Below are positions 32,312-39,828 of a DNA stretch of 64,000 bases, piece by piece. The translations under genes were made by a program, and so were the position numbers. How positions within the stretch are numbered: position 1 is the first letter of the stretch; every line of letters starts with the position of its first letter. The notes beneath the pieces are model-generated. The model ran no database searches and was not told the DNA's origin. It worked only from the letters and a program-made list of their open reading frames with translations. This DNA comes from Pseudomonadota bacterium (GTDB lineage Bacteria; Pseudomonadota; Alphaproteobacteria; Rhodospirillales; Magnetospirillaceae). Location of the stretch: the NCBI GenBank assembly GCA_021848545.1, contig JAJZUL010000012.1:1-64000 (forward strand), in the 5' to 3' direction.

Positions 32312-33124
32312 TCAAGCGGCCTCGGCCTGATCGGTGATGAATTCATTGATGAAACGCCGCCGCACCGGCCCGGAGGCGCGCAGCCATGCCTTCACCAGCG
32401 CCTCGAAGGCCGCGTCGTCCTCGGACTTCGCCGTCTCGACGACGCCCCGGACCATCTTCAGCGCGGCCTCGACCGTCTTCGCCTGGGCCGGCGTGGCCAG
32501 CAGCAGATCGAGCGCCTTGTGCTGCTCGCTTTCGCTGGCCCGCGTCAGCGCCAGCAATTCGGACTGCTTGGCCGCCAGCCATGTCCCGGCGATCCGTGCC
32601 CGCGCTCCCGGCTTCAATCCCACAGCGATGGCCACGGCGCGGCGGATCGAGCGTTCGGTCAGACCGCACCGCGCCGCCGTGTCGGCAGCAAAGGACATGA
32701 TGTCCGTTGCTGAATTTTGTCGCGCCTTCCCGCCGGCCGTTCCGGCCGCCGTTTCCGGGTGCAGCCGCAGGTACAAGTCCTTGCGTTCCGCCAGAAAAAC
32801 CGCCCGATCCAAGGGATTCAGCTCATGGCGGATCAAATTTTCGTCGATCTCGGCCAGCCGCGCCTCGTCATCGGTCAGATCGAAGACGAAGGCGTCGATC
32901 TCCGTCCAGCCCAGGGACTGGACCGCCCGCAGACGGTGGCCGCCCGCGATCAGCGTGTACTGATCCGCCTTCCGGGTCTTCCGCACTTCGATGGGGGACC
33001 GCAGACGCCCGACCTCGGCGATATTGGCCGCCAGCAGGGCGGCATGATCCTCGCTGACCTGCCGCAGGCGCGTCCCGAAATCGATCCGGACGACCGGAAT
33101 TTGATGCAGTCCAAGGGCTTTCAT
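32312..33124 (-). CDS. ParB/Spo0J-like DNA-binding protein
   Basis: A 270-aa protein. The N-terminal ParB domain shows IPVVRIDFGTRLRQVSEDHAALLAANIAEVGRLRSPIEVR, the GGHRLRAVQSLG box (CTPase/ParBc motif) and ENLIRHELNPLDRAVFLAERK. The middle helix-turn-helix (TAARCGLTERSIRRAVAIAVGLKP) should read DNA. No ParA partner is nearby, so a classical partition pair is not present. In Mu-like phages such proteins occur in the early region and may organise or protect phage DNA. Confidence 0.85.
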   Translation of the reverse strand: MKALGLHQIPVVRIDFGTRLRQVSEDHAALLAANIAEVGRLRSPIEVRKTRKADQYTLIAGGHRLRAVQSLGWTEIDAFVFDLTDDEARLAEIDENLIRHELNPLDRAVFLAERKDLYLRLHPETAAGTAGGKARQNSATDIMSFAADTAARCGLTERSIRRAVAIAVGLKPGARARIAGTWLAAKQSELLALTRASESEQHKALDLLLATPAQAKTVEAALKMVRGVVETAKSEDDAAFEALVKAWLRASGPVRRRFINEFITDQAEAA

Positions 33125-33235
33125 AGGGTGTTCTCCGCGAAATGTTCACGGCCGGCCGCCATCCAGGGGACGATGACGACCGGCCGCGCTTCCCCTATGG
33201 TTGTGGGTGACGAGACCAAACCATGGAGGGAAGGG

Positions 33236-33592
33236 ATGAAAACGAGACCTGTCACATATGACGAGGCGGCAGAGATGCTGACCGAGTGGGGCGATCGGCA
33301 TCTGCCGGCGCATCCAGCACCTGGTCCGATCGACTTCAGCCTTGAGGAAGCCTGCGATGGTCTCTGCCGTTGGATCGCCGATGATCCTGAACGATCACTG
33401 GATGATGTGCCGGCCGCATTGCTTCGGCATTTACGCATCCGTCTCCTGTTCGCCATCGGCGCATGTCGGACCAGGCGCGACGAAGTCATCAGCCACGTTC
33501 CTTCGGATGCTTCGCGAGAACTTGTTCTTGCCGCTCTAATTGGCGTGCAAACTGCCGGAACGAGACTCCCTCCCGAATGGCGTCTTCAATGA
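33236..33592 (+). CDS. Plus-strand early-region protein, unknown
   Basis: A 118-aa protein, one of only two plus-strand genes in the prophage. The ATG at 33236 is preceded by GGAGGGAAGG. The sequence (TYDEAAEMLTEWGDRHLPAHPAPGPIDFSLEEACDGLCRWIADDPERSL...) is acidic and helical. Its last 104 bp overlap, in antisense, the 3' end of the gene at 33489-33782. Position and orientation near the repressor are typical of lysogeny-expressed accessory genes. No family recognised. Confidence 0.6.
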   Translation: MKTRPVTYDEAAEMLTEWGDRHLPAHPAPGPIDFSLEEACDGLCRWIADDPERSLDDVPAALLRHLRIRLLFAIGACRTRRDEVISHVPSDASRELVLAALIGVQTAGTRLPPEWRLQ

Positions 33593-33782
33593 CGCCACTC
33601 AACGGCAGAGGATCGACGCCCGCGGCGACCGTGAAGCCGCGCGATTCGTCTGCTGACTCTTTTCTCAAAGCTTCCTTTAGAAGATTGATGCCTTGGTCCC
33701 GCCGGCGGTGCATGACCTCCCGATGCCGCCGCTGAAACTCTTCGGCGGCTTCGACCGTAAAGAAGCCCGGATCGATGCTCAT
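33489..33782 (-). CDS. Small early protein, unknown
   Basis: A 97-aa protein from ATG 33782: MSIDPGFFTVEAAEEFQRRHREVMHRRRDQGINLLKEALRKES, then LSGVIEDAIREGVSFRQFARQLERQEQVLAK. Highly charged, helical, possibly DNA-binding or coiled-coil. It starts 2 bp after the Ner-like gene ends and is probably in the same early transcript. Its 3' end overlaps the plus-strand gene in antisense. Confidence 0.6.
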   Translation of the reverse strand: MSIDPGFFTVEAAEEFQRRHREVMHRRRDQGINLLKEALRKESADESRGFTVAAGVDPLPLSGVIEDAIREGVSFRQFARQLERQEQVLAKHPKERG

Positions 33783-33784
33783 GG

Positions 33785-34108
33785 TCAGGCCGCCTCGTTC
33801 GTTTTGACCGTCTGGGACAGTCGTTTCGTGGTACGTTGCTGGGGTCGCGTCTGGTGGATGCGATCGCCATTCGCGGTGAATCGTTCGGGGAACAGTTGAC
33901 GCGCCGTCAGGCCCAAAGCCTCGGCGATCACGTGTTCCAGATGCCGGTTGGGCGCCAGCAGGGCCGCCGACATCGCCTGGGGCGACACGCCCGCTTTGAT
34001 GCCCAGCTGCCGCAGGGACGCCCCCCGCAGGCGCAATTGCCCACAGACCCACACCCGCCGTTCGACGGGATTTTTTGGGACGTCTAAGGTTGAAGGTGCG
34101 TTTGACAT
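33785..34108 (-). CDS. Ner-like helix-turn-helix regulator
   Basis: A 107-aa protein. Residues 15-75 match the Ner/Nlp family: VERRVWVCGQLRLRGASLRQLGIKAGVSPQAMSAALLAPNRHLEHVIAEALGLTARQLFPERF. Ner is the first early gene of Mu and shuts off early and repressor promoters. It is divergent from the repressor and faces the operator region 34109-34289. A 35-residue basic tail (RIHQTRPQQRTTKRLSQ) is longer than in Mu Ner. Confidence 0.85.
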   Translation of the reverse strand: MSNAPSTLDVPKNPVERRVWVCGQLRLRGASLRQLGIKAGVSPQAMSAALLAPNRHLEHVIAEALGLTARQLFPERFTANGDRIHQTRPQQRTTKRLSQTVKTNEAA

Positions 34109-34123
34109 GACAAGGAAGATAAA

Positions 34124-34188
34124 CCAAATTTTGGGTCGCTTGAACCCAAATTTTCAGTTTCAGCGGCGCCTACGCCCAAAATATGGGC
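34124..34188. promoter_or_regulatory. Operator set 1: CCCAAA-type dyads
   Basis: Three related sites: CCAAATTTTGGG (34124-34135, palindromic), ACCCAAATTTT (34144-34154) and GCCCAAAATATGGGC (34174-34188). Spacing is about 20-30 bp. They overlap the region where the early promoter for the Ner-like gene must lie. Likely bound by either the Ner-like protein or the repressor. Confidence 0.65.
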
Positions 34189-34289
34189 CTGTTGTCATTT
34201 CCGCTTTGATTTTCAATGCGCTACGCTTCGCTGAAACAGTTTCAGCGAAAAATCATCGGAGTTTCAGCGACCATGCCTTCCGCTGAAAC
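34157..34289. promoter_or_regulatory. Operator set 2: five GTTTCAGCG half-sites
   Basis: The exact 9-mer GTTTCAGCG or its complement occurs at 34157-34165, 34229-34237, 34239-34247, 34261-34269 and 34281-34289. The middle pair forms the perfect 19-bp palindrome CGCTGAAACAGTTTCAGCG (34229-34247). The last pair straddles the probable repressor start codon at 34273. This is the structure of a phage repressor operator with autoregulation. Confidence 0.75.
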
Positions 34290-34743
34290 TATCGGAGGCC
34301 GAATTCGGTTGGTTCGGGGCAGTTTGTCGCAGGCCGATTTTGCCGCCAAAATTGGGGTCAACAAGAACTTGGTCGGCAAGTATGAACGTGACGAAAACAT
34401 ACCGGGTGGCGACATCCTGACCCGTCTTCATCACGCGTTTGACGTTGATGTCACGTGGCTTTTAACCGGGGTTGAACCGCCCCGATCCGCCGCGCCATCG
34501 GCCGATTCCGACCGCCTCGACGAGGAACTGAACGCCCGCGTCGTGGATGGAATCGCCAGGCTTTACAAGGAGATGGGGGTGGGCCTGTCGCCGATGGACC
34601 TGGGCCGTCTGGCCGCTCGCGTCTATTCCGACCTGGTCGCCGACTTCACGCCTGACGAACGCCTCGCCGGCCTGAAGGGCATCCTCGCCCAGATGCGCCG
34701 CCAGCTGCGCGAGCCGCCTGCGGAAGGCAAACAATCGGCCTGA
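34273..34743 (+). CDS. Phage c-type repressor with XRE helix-turn-helix
   Basis: A 156-aa protein from ATG 34273 (MPSAETIGGRIRLVRGSLSQADFAAKIGVNKNLVGKYERDENIPGGDILTRL). Residues 5-60 form a Cro/CI-type helix-turn-helix. The C-terminal half (GIARLYKEMGVGLSPMDLGRLAARVYSDL) is helical with no LexA-type peptidase, so induction is not by RecA-stimulated cleavage. An ATG at 34216 would extend the protein but places the main operator inside the gene. Transcribed towards the left end of the phage, as c is in Mu. Confidence 0.8.
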   Translation: MPSAETIGGRIRLVRGSLSQADFAAKIGVNKNLVGKYERDENIPGGDILTRLHHAFDVDVTWLLTGVEPPRSAAPSADSDRLDEELNARVVDGIARLYKEMGVGLSPMDLGRLAARVYSDLVADFTPDERLAGLKGILAQMRRQLREPPAEGKQSA

Positions 34744-34989
34744 GACTGGTCGGCAAATCCCCGCCGGAAGATACCGGCGCCTCCGCCCATTCGGTATACG
34801 GTCCGATAGGGATACTGGACTGCAAGATCATCTGTCCCGCGCCGGATTTTTGGGCGGACTTGCAAAACCAAGATTGCATTTCATCCGGGCGCGATTTTTT
34901 TCAGACCCCGCAGAATTCAACGCATCCCGCCCCGTCCCGCACCATCCCGGTTAATCCCGCCTCCCTGCGGTACCATGTGTCCGGTAACA
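34744..34989. other. Prophage left (repressor) end, non-coding
   Basis: 246 bp without a supported gene. Features seen: CTGCAAGATCATCTGTCCCGC (34820-34840), which repeats in inverse orientation the GGACACATGTTCTTGCAG found at the other end (155-172); four TCCCGC/G motifs at exact 10-bp steps (34924, 34934, 34944 and 34954); and the terminal CATGTGTCCGG (34974-34984). These are candidates for transposase or IHF/HU binding. Confidence 0.6.
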
Positions 34990-35004
34990 GCGGCGCTGTC
35001 CGCC

Positions 35005-35715
35005 TCACGATCTGAAGGCCGCGCGCGGTGGCGAGAGGCGGATCGGAACTTCGGTGATGCCCAGCTCCAGCAGGCGGGAGATCAGGTGGCGGGTCAGGGG
35101 CGTGCCCGCCCGCAGCATCACCGTGCCTTCGCCGGCGCGTTTACCCACCTGCAGATCGGCGCCCAGCGGGGTGTCGGGCAAAACCCGGTCCAGTCCCACC
35201 ATGGGCACCGAACTGTCGGACGACGAGACCGATGCCGCCGGATCGATGCGCTCGGCGGCGGTGATCATGCCGTTGACGTCCAGATTGCGGTAATAGAGCG
35301 GCGGCTGGATGTTGCGCTTGCCCCGCACCAGGAATTCGTAAAGGCGGCGGGCCAAATCCTCCTTACCGAACGGTTTGCTGATGAAGGAATCGGCATCCAG
35401 CGCCAGGGCGACCGAGGTCAGGGCGAAACTGCGCGAGGCGGTGGCGACGATGAAATGGGCATCATGGGCGATGGGGAGCCGGCCCTGGCGCAAATCCGCC
35501 AAAAAACGCAAGCCCGATCCGTCCGGCATGTAATGGTCCGACAGGATCAGCCCCAGCGTGGGATCTGCCGCCAGGGCGGTCGTGGCCTCTTCGGCCGAGG
35601 CGGCGCTGACGATATGTCCGGCGCCCAGCGACCCCAGTAGGGTGGTGGCCACATGGCGCGAAAACGGTTCGTCGTCGATGACCAGGATACGGAAAGACGC
35701 GTTGCTACCAGCCAT
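35005..35715 (-). CDS. Response regulator with an unclassified output region
   Basis: A 236-aa protein from MAGSNASFRILVIDDEPFSRHV at 35715. The receiver domain (8-125) is complete: DD at 14-15, phosphoacceptor D60 (LSDHYMPDG), T/S at about 92 and K114 (SKPFGKEDL). The C-terminal 100 residues (IQPPLYYRNLDVNG... AGTPLTRHLISRLLELGITEVPIRL) match no output domain I recognise; RAGTPLTRHLISRLLELGI resembles the short helical unit seen in some HD-GYP-linked or PilZ-like regulators. No sensor kinase is adjacent. The prophage lies 11 bp beyond its stop and may have separated it from its own terminator. Confidence 0.85.
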   Translation of the reverse strand: MAGSNASFRILVIDDEPFSRHVATTLLGSLGAGHIVSAASAEEATTALAADPTLGLILSDHYMPDGSGLRFLADLRQGRLPIAHDAHFIVATASRSFALTSVALALDADSFISKPFGKEDLARRLYEFLVRGKRNIQPPLYYRNLDVNGMITAAERIDPAASVSSSDSSVPMVGLDRVLPDTPLGADLQVGKRAGEGTVMLRAGTPLTRHLISRLLELGITEVPIRLSPPRAAFRS

Positions 35716-36324
35716 AACTGTCCGCGAATAGAGAGCGGGATTGGCGGGCGCGGGCGCGCCGCGCACCCGCAATCATCATAGCGTGTCAACGGCGGCGGGC
35801 GTCGCAAAAAAATGGTCATATGATGGCGCGGCGAAGATCGGCATTCGGTCCGCGATGGCAAATGGTTCTATGGCCCATAGACGGGGCTGGCGCCGGGCCG
35901 CATCCGATGGCGCGGCGGCGGGTGAACCCTTCGGCTATCGGCGGTTCCCGCCCCAAAAACCGGACGCGGGCAAGCCCGGCTATTCAGACCCAGCCCCGGC
36001 GTCTTCGGAGACGATCAGGCTCGCCTCCGTACCGGCCACGGCGCAAAAAAACATGGCCGTTGTCAGGCACTTCGCCATCAACCTCGTTCGCACCGTCGCC
36101 GACAAAAAATCAATCAAACTCAGGCGCAAGGCGGCCGCATGGGACGTCCGATACCTCGCCGCCATCTTGAGATTAATGGTTTGTTAATCTGGATTCCTGG
36201 CCCTGGGTGCCTCCACACCGCTTTGACAAAGCGCGGCGCCGAATGCCAACATGCCTGACTTCGGATTTCCTCTTTCGTATAAAGTAAGATTAGGACGGAT
36301 CGCTGGGGTCGTGGGGAGATGTTT
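35716..36324. other. Intergenic stretch between response regulator and transporter genes
   Basis: About 600 bp. Short open frames exist on both strands but none has coding character or a clear ribosome site. It should hold divergent promoters; only the one at 36255-36283 for the transporter pair is convincing. Confidence 0.55.
36255..36283 (+). promoter_or_regulatory. Candidate sigma-70 promoter of the transporter operon
   Basis: CTGACT (36255-36260) and TATAAA (36278-36283) are separated by 17 bp. The start codon lies about 40 bp downstream. Confidence 0.5.
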
Positions 36325-37209
36325 ATGACGGGGTGGCGCCGGTATTTCGCGCTCTTATGCTTGGGGGTCGCGACGGCATGTTGCCGGTTTGCCGCGCCGG
36401 CCACCGCCGCGCCGGCCGTCGCCGCGGCGGTGAAGCCGGCGCAGACTTTTCCGCCGGACATCCAGAAGATCATCAATCGCGGCACGCTGATCGTGGCGAT
36501 GACGGCGGGCAATCTGGCGCCGTTCCACATGGTCAAGGATGGCAGGGTGACGGGGTTGGGCGCGCAATTGGCCGAAGGTTTGGCCAAGGCGCTGGGCGTG
36601 CGGGTCACCTACGATCTGTCGTCCAGGACCTTCGACGGGGTGATCGATCAGGTGGCCGAAGGCAAGGCCGACATCGCCATTTCCAAGATCAGCCGCAGCC
36701 TGAAGCGGTCGCGCCGGGTGCTTTTTTCGCGGCCTTACGTGAAGCTCTATCACGCCATACTGATCAACCGGTTCTGGTGGGAGAACGCCATCAAGGACCA
36801 GAGCATGGCCGCAGTGATCCGGGGATTCACCGGGCGGGTCGGCGTGATCGCCCATTCGGCCTTCGTCGGCTATGCCCATCGGGCGATGCCCAAGGCCGAC
36901 ATCGTCGGCTATCCCACATGGAAGGACGTGATCGCCGCGCTGGCCGACGGCAAGGTCACCGCCATCTATCGCGACGAATTGTCGATGAAGGAGGTGGTGC
37001 AGGATCATCCGGCCTTGGCCTTGCATGTGAAGACCGTGGCCCTGGTCAATTACGTCGACAATGTCTGCATGGCGCTCGGCCCCGATGACTTTCATCTGCA
37101 GCAGTTGGTGAACATCTATCTCGACGATCTTCATCTGCATTTGACGGCGACCACGCTGCTTCGGCGTTACCAGCGAATAGAGGCGGCCCGGAAAGAGGCT
37201 TCGCGATGA
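36325..37209 (+). CDS. Family-3 periplasmic substrate-binding protein
   Basis: A 294-aa protein. GGGGAG lies 6 nt before the ATG at 36325, so this start is preferred over the ATG at 36319. A signal peptide (WRRYFALLCLGVATACCRFAAPATAA) precedes a SBP_bac_3 domain: GTLIVAMTAGNLAPFHMVKDGRVTGLGAQLAEGLAKALGV, DQVAEGKADIAISKISRSLKRSRRVLFSRPY and a C-terminal lobe. A Cys pair lies in the signal region (ATACC), so lipidation is possible. The stop overlaps the next ATG by 4 bp, coupling it to a symporter rather than to ABC transporter genes. Confidence 0.85.
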   Translation: MTGWRRYFALLCLGVATACCRFAAPATAAPAVAAAVKPAQTFPPDIQKIINRGTLIVAMTAGNLAPFHMVKDGRVTGLGAQLAEGLAKALGVRVTYDLSSRTFDGVIDQVAEGKADIAISKISRSLKRSRRVLFSRPYVKLYHAILINRFWWENAIKDQSMAAVIRGFTGRVGVIAHSAFVGYAHRAMPKADIVGYPTWKDVIAALADGKVTAIYRDELSMKEVVQDHPALALHVKTVALVNYVDNVCMALGPDDFHLQQLVNIYLDDLHLHLTATTLLRRYQRIEAARKEASR

Positions 37210-38537
37210 GCAATTCTTCGTTCATGTCCTCGTGGGTGCGGGTGATGTCCCATCCGGCGGCGGTCTTCGGCGGGCTGGCCGCCGGCATCGGCGTCGGCCT
37301 CGCCAGCGGTCGGGTCGCCGCCGCCCTGGCGCCGGCGGGGGATATGTACATCACCTTGCTGAAAATGCTGGTGCTGCCGTTCATGGTCTCGGCGATCATC
37401 GTCAGTCTGGCGCGGCTGTTGAGCCGGGGCGGAGCCGGCGCGCATCTGAGCCGGATCGCCGTGGCCATCGTCGCCTCGATGTTCATCGCCTCGGCGGTGG
37501 GGGTGGCCACTGGGCTGGTTCTGACGCTGGGGCAAAATCTCCATTCCGGCTCCCAGGCCGCCCTGGGCCGGATGGTCAATGAATCGACCAACGCGTTCGC
37601 GGCCGATACCAAGGTCGATCTGGCCGGACCGCCTTCGGCGCCCAACCGCATCGCGGAAGTGACCAACGCGCTGACCCACGTCTTTCCCAGCAACATCTTC
37701 GAGGCCCTCAGTCTGGGCGACAGTCTGAAGGTGGTGGTGTTTTCCCTGCTGTTCGGTCTGGCCCTGGGGGTGACGCCCCGCGGTGGCGCCAGCACCCTGA
37801 TCGACGTGCTGGAAACGGCGTTTCGCGGCTGCCAGACCATGATGCGCGGCATCAATACCCTGCTGCCCATCGCCATATGCGCGATGGTCGCGCCCCTGGT
37901 GGGGGAATTCGGCTCGGGGGCCGGCGTCGGATCGGTGCAGACCATGCTGATGTTCGTGGTCGCCCAGGTGGTGGGCGTCGCCCTCGTGTTCTTGATTTCC
38001 GCCGTGACCGTCAGCCGCCGGGCCAAAATGGGGATCGTGGCCGGCATTCTGGCCCTGCGCGAGCCGATCATCATGGCGTTCGGGACCCGCAACAGCATCG
38101 CCTGCATTCCGTCGGCGATCGACAAGATGTCGGAAAAACTGCGGATCAGCCGGTCGGATCTGGAACTGGTGGTACCGCTGGGCGTCGCCCTGTGCCGGTT
38201 CGGCCCGGTCACCTATTACGCCATTTCCACCCTGTTCATCGCCCAGCTCTACGATGTCCACCTGCATGTGGCGCAACTGGTCGTGGTGCTGCTGGCCTCG
38301 ATGGCGGCGGGGCTGGCGTCGAGCGGCAGCAACGGGCTGATCACCATCGCCATGGTGGCCTTGGTGTGCGGGCCGCTGGGCTTGCCGGTGGGGGCGGCCA
38401 TGGTCCTGTTCATCGCCGTCGATCCGGTGGTGGCCGGCTTCCGGGTGGTGTCGATCGTCTACGGCACCTGCGCTTTGGCTTCGGTGATCTGCGAACGGGA
38501 AGAGCAAGACATACCCATGCCGGCCCAAGCCGCATGA
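37206..38537 (+). CDS. Dicarboxylate/amino-acid:cation symporter (DAACS/SDF family)
   Basis: A 443-aa membrane protein of the GltP/DctA family with about eight hydrophobic helices. Visible features: N-terminal GGLAAGIGVGLASG, LLKMLVLPFMVSAIIVSLARL, HP1-like FGTRNSIACIPSAIDKM, a TM7-like VVPLGVALCRFGPVTYY and HP2-like ASMAAGLASSGSNGLITIAMV. HP1 and TM7 depart from glutamate carriers: the serine-rich SSS of HP1 is reduced to NS, and the canonical NMDG of TM7 is replaced by RFGP. Substrate and cation use are therefore uncertain. It is cotranslated with a periplasmic binding protein. Confidence 0.87.
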   Translation: MSNSSFMSSWVRVMSHPAAVFGGLAAGIGVGLASGRVAAALAPAGDMYITLLKMLVLPFMVSAIIVSLARLLSRGGAGAHLSRIAVAIVASMFIASAVGVATGLVLTLGQNLHSGSQAALGRMVNESTNAFAADTKVDLAGPPSAPNRIAEVTNALTHVFPSNIFEALSLGDSLKVVVFSLLFGLALGVTPRGGASTLIDVLETAFRGCQTMMRGINTLLPIAICAMVAPLVGEFGSGAGVGSVQTMLMFVVAQVVGVALVFLISAVTVSRRAKMGIVAGILALREPIIMAFGTRNSIACIPSAIDKMSEKLRISRSDLELVVPLGVALCRFGPVTYYAISTLFIAQLYDVHLHVAQLVVVLLASMAAGLASSGSNGLITIAMVALVCGPLGLPVGAAMVLFIAVDPVVAGFRVVSIVYGTCALASVICEREEQDIPMPAQAA

Positions 38538-38540
38538 TCC

Positions 38541-38574
38541 CACATCCCGATGAGTTGTAACTCATCGGGATGTG
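38541..38574 (+). terminator. Perfect 16-bp hairpin after the transporter operon
   Basis: CACATCCCGATGAGTT and its exact complement are separated by GT. It begins 4 nt after the symporter stop. No T-run follows, because an IS3-type end starts at 38576 and may have displaced it. Confidence 0.7.
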
Positions 38575-38575
38575 G

Positions 38576-38985
38576 TGAACTTGCCCCGGTTTCGCCGGAG
38601 GCGGGTTGGATCAAATTCTGGCGGTCGAGTGATGTGGTATCGCCCAGCATTCCTTGGTGAGACCGAAGGACCATTCCTCGGCGCCGACCTGCGTTTCGGA
38701 GCGCCGGGAGTCGCAGGCGGGGTCAAGGAGGGCCCGCGCCGCTTGCGGCGTGGATGCCTTGACGCCGCCGAGCACCCTGCAATCCTTGCGCAGACGGGCC
38801 GAGCGTTCATGCCGCCATGGCCTTTGCGTCGGCGATGGCGGCGTAGAAGCGGGCCTCGGCCTCGGCGGGCGGGATGTTTCCGATCGGCTCGAGCAGGCGC
38901 CGGTTGTTGAACCAGTCGACCCATTCGAGCGTGGCGAACTCGACCGCTTCGAAGCTGCGCCATGGCCCGCGGCGGTGAATCTCGG
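38576..38985 (-). mobile_element. IS3-family remnant (3' end of orfB plus end repeat)
   Basis: On the minus strand from about 38985 to the stop at 38807-38809 the frame reads EIHRRGPWRSFEAVEF, then LEWVDWFNNRRLLEPIGNIPPAEAEARFYAA. This is the C-terminus of an IS3-family OrfB; the DDE core is missing. Downstream lie 230 bp ending at TGAACTTGCCCCGG (38576), which looks like an IS3-type terminal repeat. The upstream part is absent, presumably lost when the IS630-type element arrived. Confidence 0.75.
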
Positions 38986-39141
38986 GTACACCGATCCTTT
39001 CGTTGGAGGGGTGCCATGACCAGGGAACAGCGCGCTGATACCAGGGCCAAAAATAGCGGACTCGCGGTGAGGTGAGGGTTGCGCGGATGAGTCGGTGTGA
39101 TTCTCTTGCCGAGGACTCACCAACGAGGGAATCTTGTCACC

Positions 39142-39828
39142 ATGCCCGCGCTTCGGATACGGACGGATCTGACGTCGAACGAGCTTCGCCATCAGGCTCG
39201 GTGCGAAAGCGATGGCCGCGTGGTCCGGCGGCTTCTGGCGAAAGCGATGGCGCTGGACGGGGCCAGCCGGGGAGAGGCGGCCCGGTGCGGGGGGATGAAC
39301 CGGCAGACGTTGCGCGACGGGGTGATCCGCTACAACGCTGAAGGGGCCGAGGGGCTGCGGGATCGCCCCCATACCGGCCGTCCACCACTCTTGGCGCCGG
39401 AACTGGAACAGGAACTGGCCCCGCTCGTTGCAGCGGGTTCCGATCTGGACCGGGACGGCGTCGTCGAATTCCGGGTTCGTCACATCCGCGAGATCGCGGC
39501 CCAGCACTTCGGAGCGGATTATACGCGCAGCGGCATGCAGGATCGTCTGCATCGGATGAAGTTGTCCTACCTCCAGCCCCGTCCGATCCATTCCAAAACC
39601 GACCCAGAGGCCCAGGAGGCGTTCAAAAAAACTTCGCAGCCGCCGTCGCCGCCATCCGCGAGCAACACCCCGAGGCGGAGCGCCTCGAAATCTGGTTCCA
39701 GGACGAAGCCCAGGTCGGCCAGAAGGGAACGCTGACCAAGCGGTGGGCTCCCTGCCGGCACTCGGCCACGGGCCGTGCGCGACCACCGCTTCAAGTCGGC
39801 CTACATCTTCGGCGCGGTCTGCCCGGGA
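39142..39828 (+). pseudogene. IS630-family transposase, 5' part, frameshifted
   Basis: Starts MPALRIRTDLTSNELRHQAR at 39142. An N-terminal helix-turn-helix pair (AKAMALDGASRGEAARCGGMNRQTLRDGVIRYNAEG) is intact. At the A7 run 39625-39631 the frame must shift -1 to give NFAAAVAAIREQHPEAERLEIWFQDEAQVGQKGTLTKRWA. Between about 39750 and 39780 it must shift back to give RAVRDHRFKSAYIFGAVCPG. Without shifts translation ends at 39735. The sequence then stops resembling this subfamily, so the gene is broken and truncated. Confidence 0.75.

Larger units (their letters stand above)
127..34989. mobile_element. Mu-like transposable prophage, about 34.9 kb
   Basis: The element holds MuA/MuB-like transposition genes, Ner-like and repressor regulators, GemA, a Mor/C activator and a full Mu-type head and contractile-tail set, in Mu order but reversed. 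Both ends start 5'-TGT going inward. They are flanked by the same 5 bp, GCGGC (122-126 and 34990-34994), which fits the Mu target pattern N-Y-S-R-N. The 11-mer CCGGACACATG lies near both ends in inverted orientation (154-164; complement at 34974-34984). All core genes look intact except a possibly split DNA-circularisation gene, so the prophage may be functional. The exact end bases are inferred, the gene content is not. Confidence 0.88.

Noticed and set aside
34861-34903. TGAAAAAAATCGCGCCC (complement, ending at 34903) as the phage terminus
   Set aside because: It starts TG and resembles the other end, but the flanking 5 bp do not match the 5 bp before 127; the terminus at 34989 gives a perfect GCGGC duplication.
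34924-34960. A CRISPR-like or satellite array from the TCCCG repeats
   Set aside because: Units are only 10 bp with no spacers of CRISPR size; no cas genes occur in the window.
35980-36165. A short minus-strand frame containing a signal-peptide-like MAKCLTTAMFFCAVAGTEA
   Set aside because: The mature part would be only about 13 residues, there is no clear ribosome site, and composition does not stand out.
38654-39019. A 121-codon plus-strand frame in the IS remnant
   Set aside because: It is the complement of the IS3 OrfB remnant and its flank; no coding features of its own.
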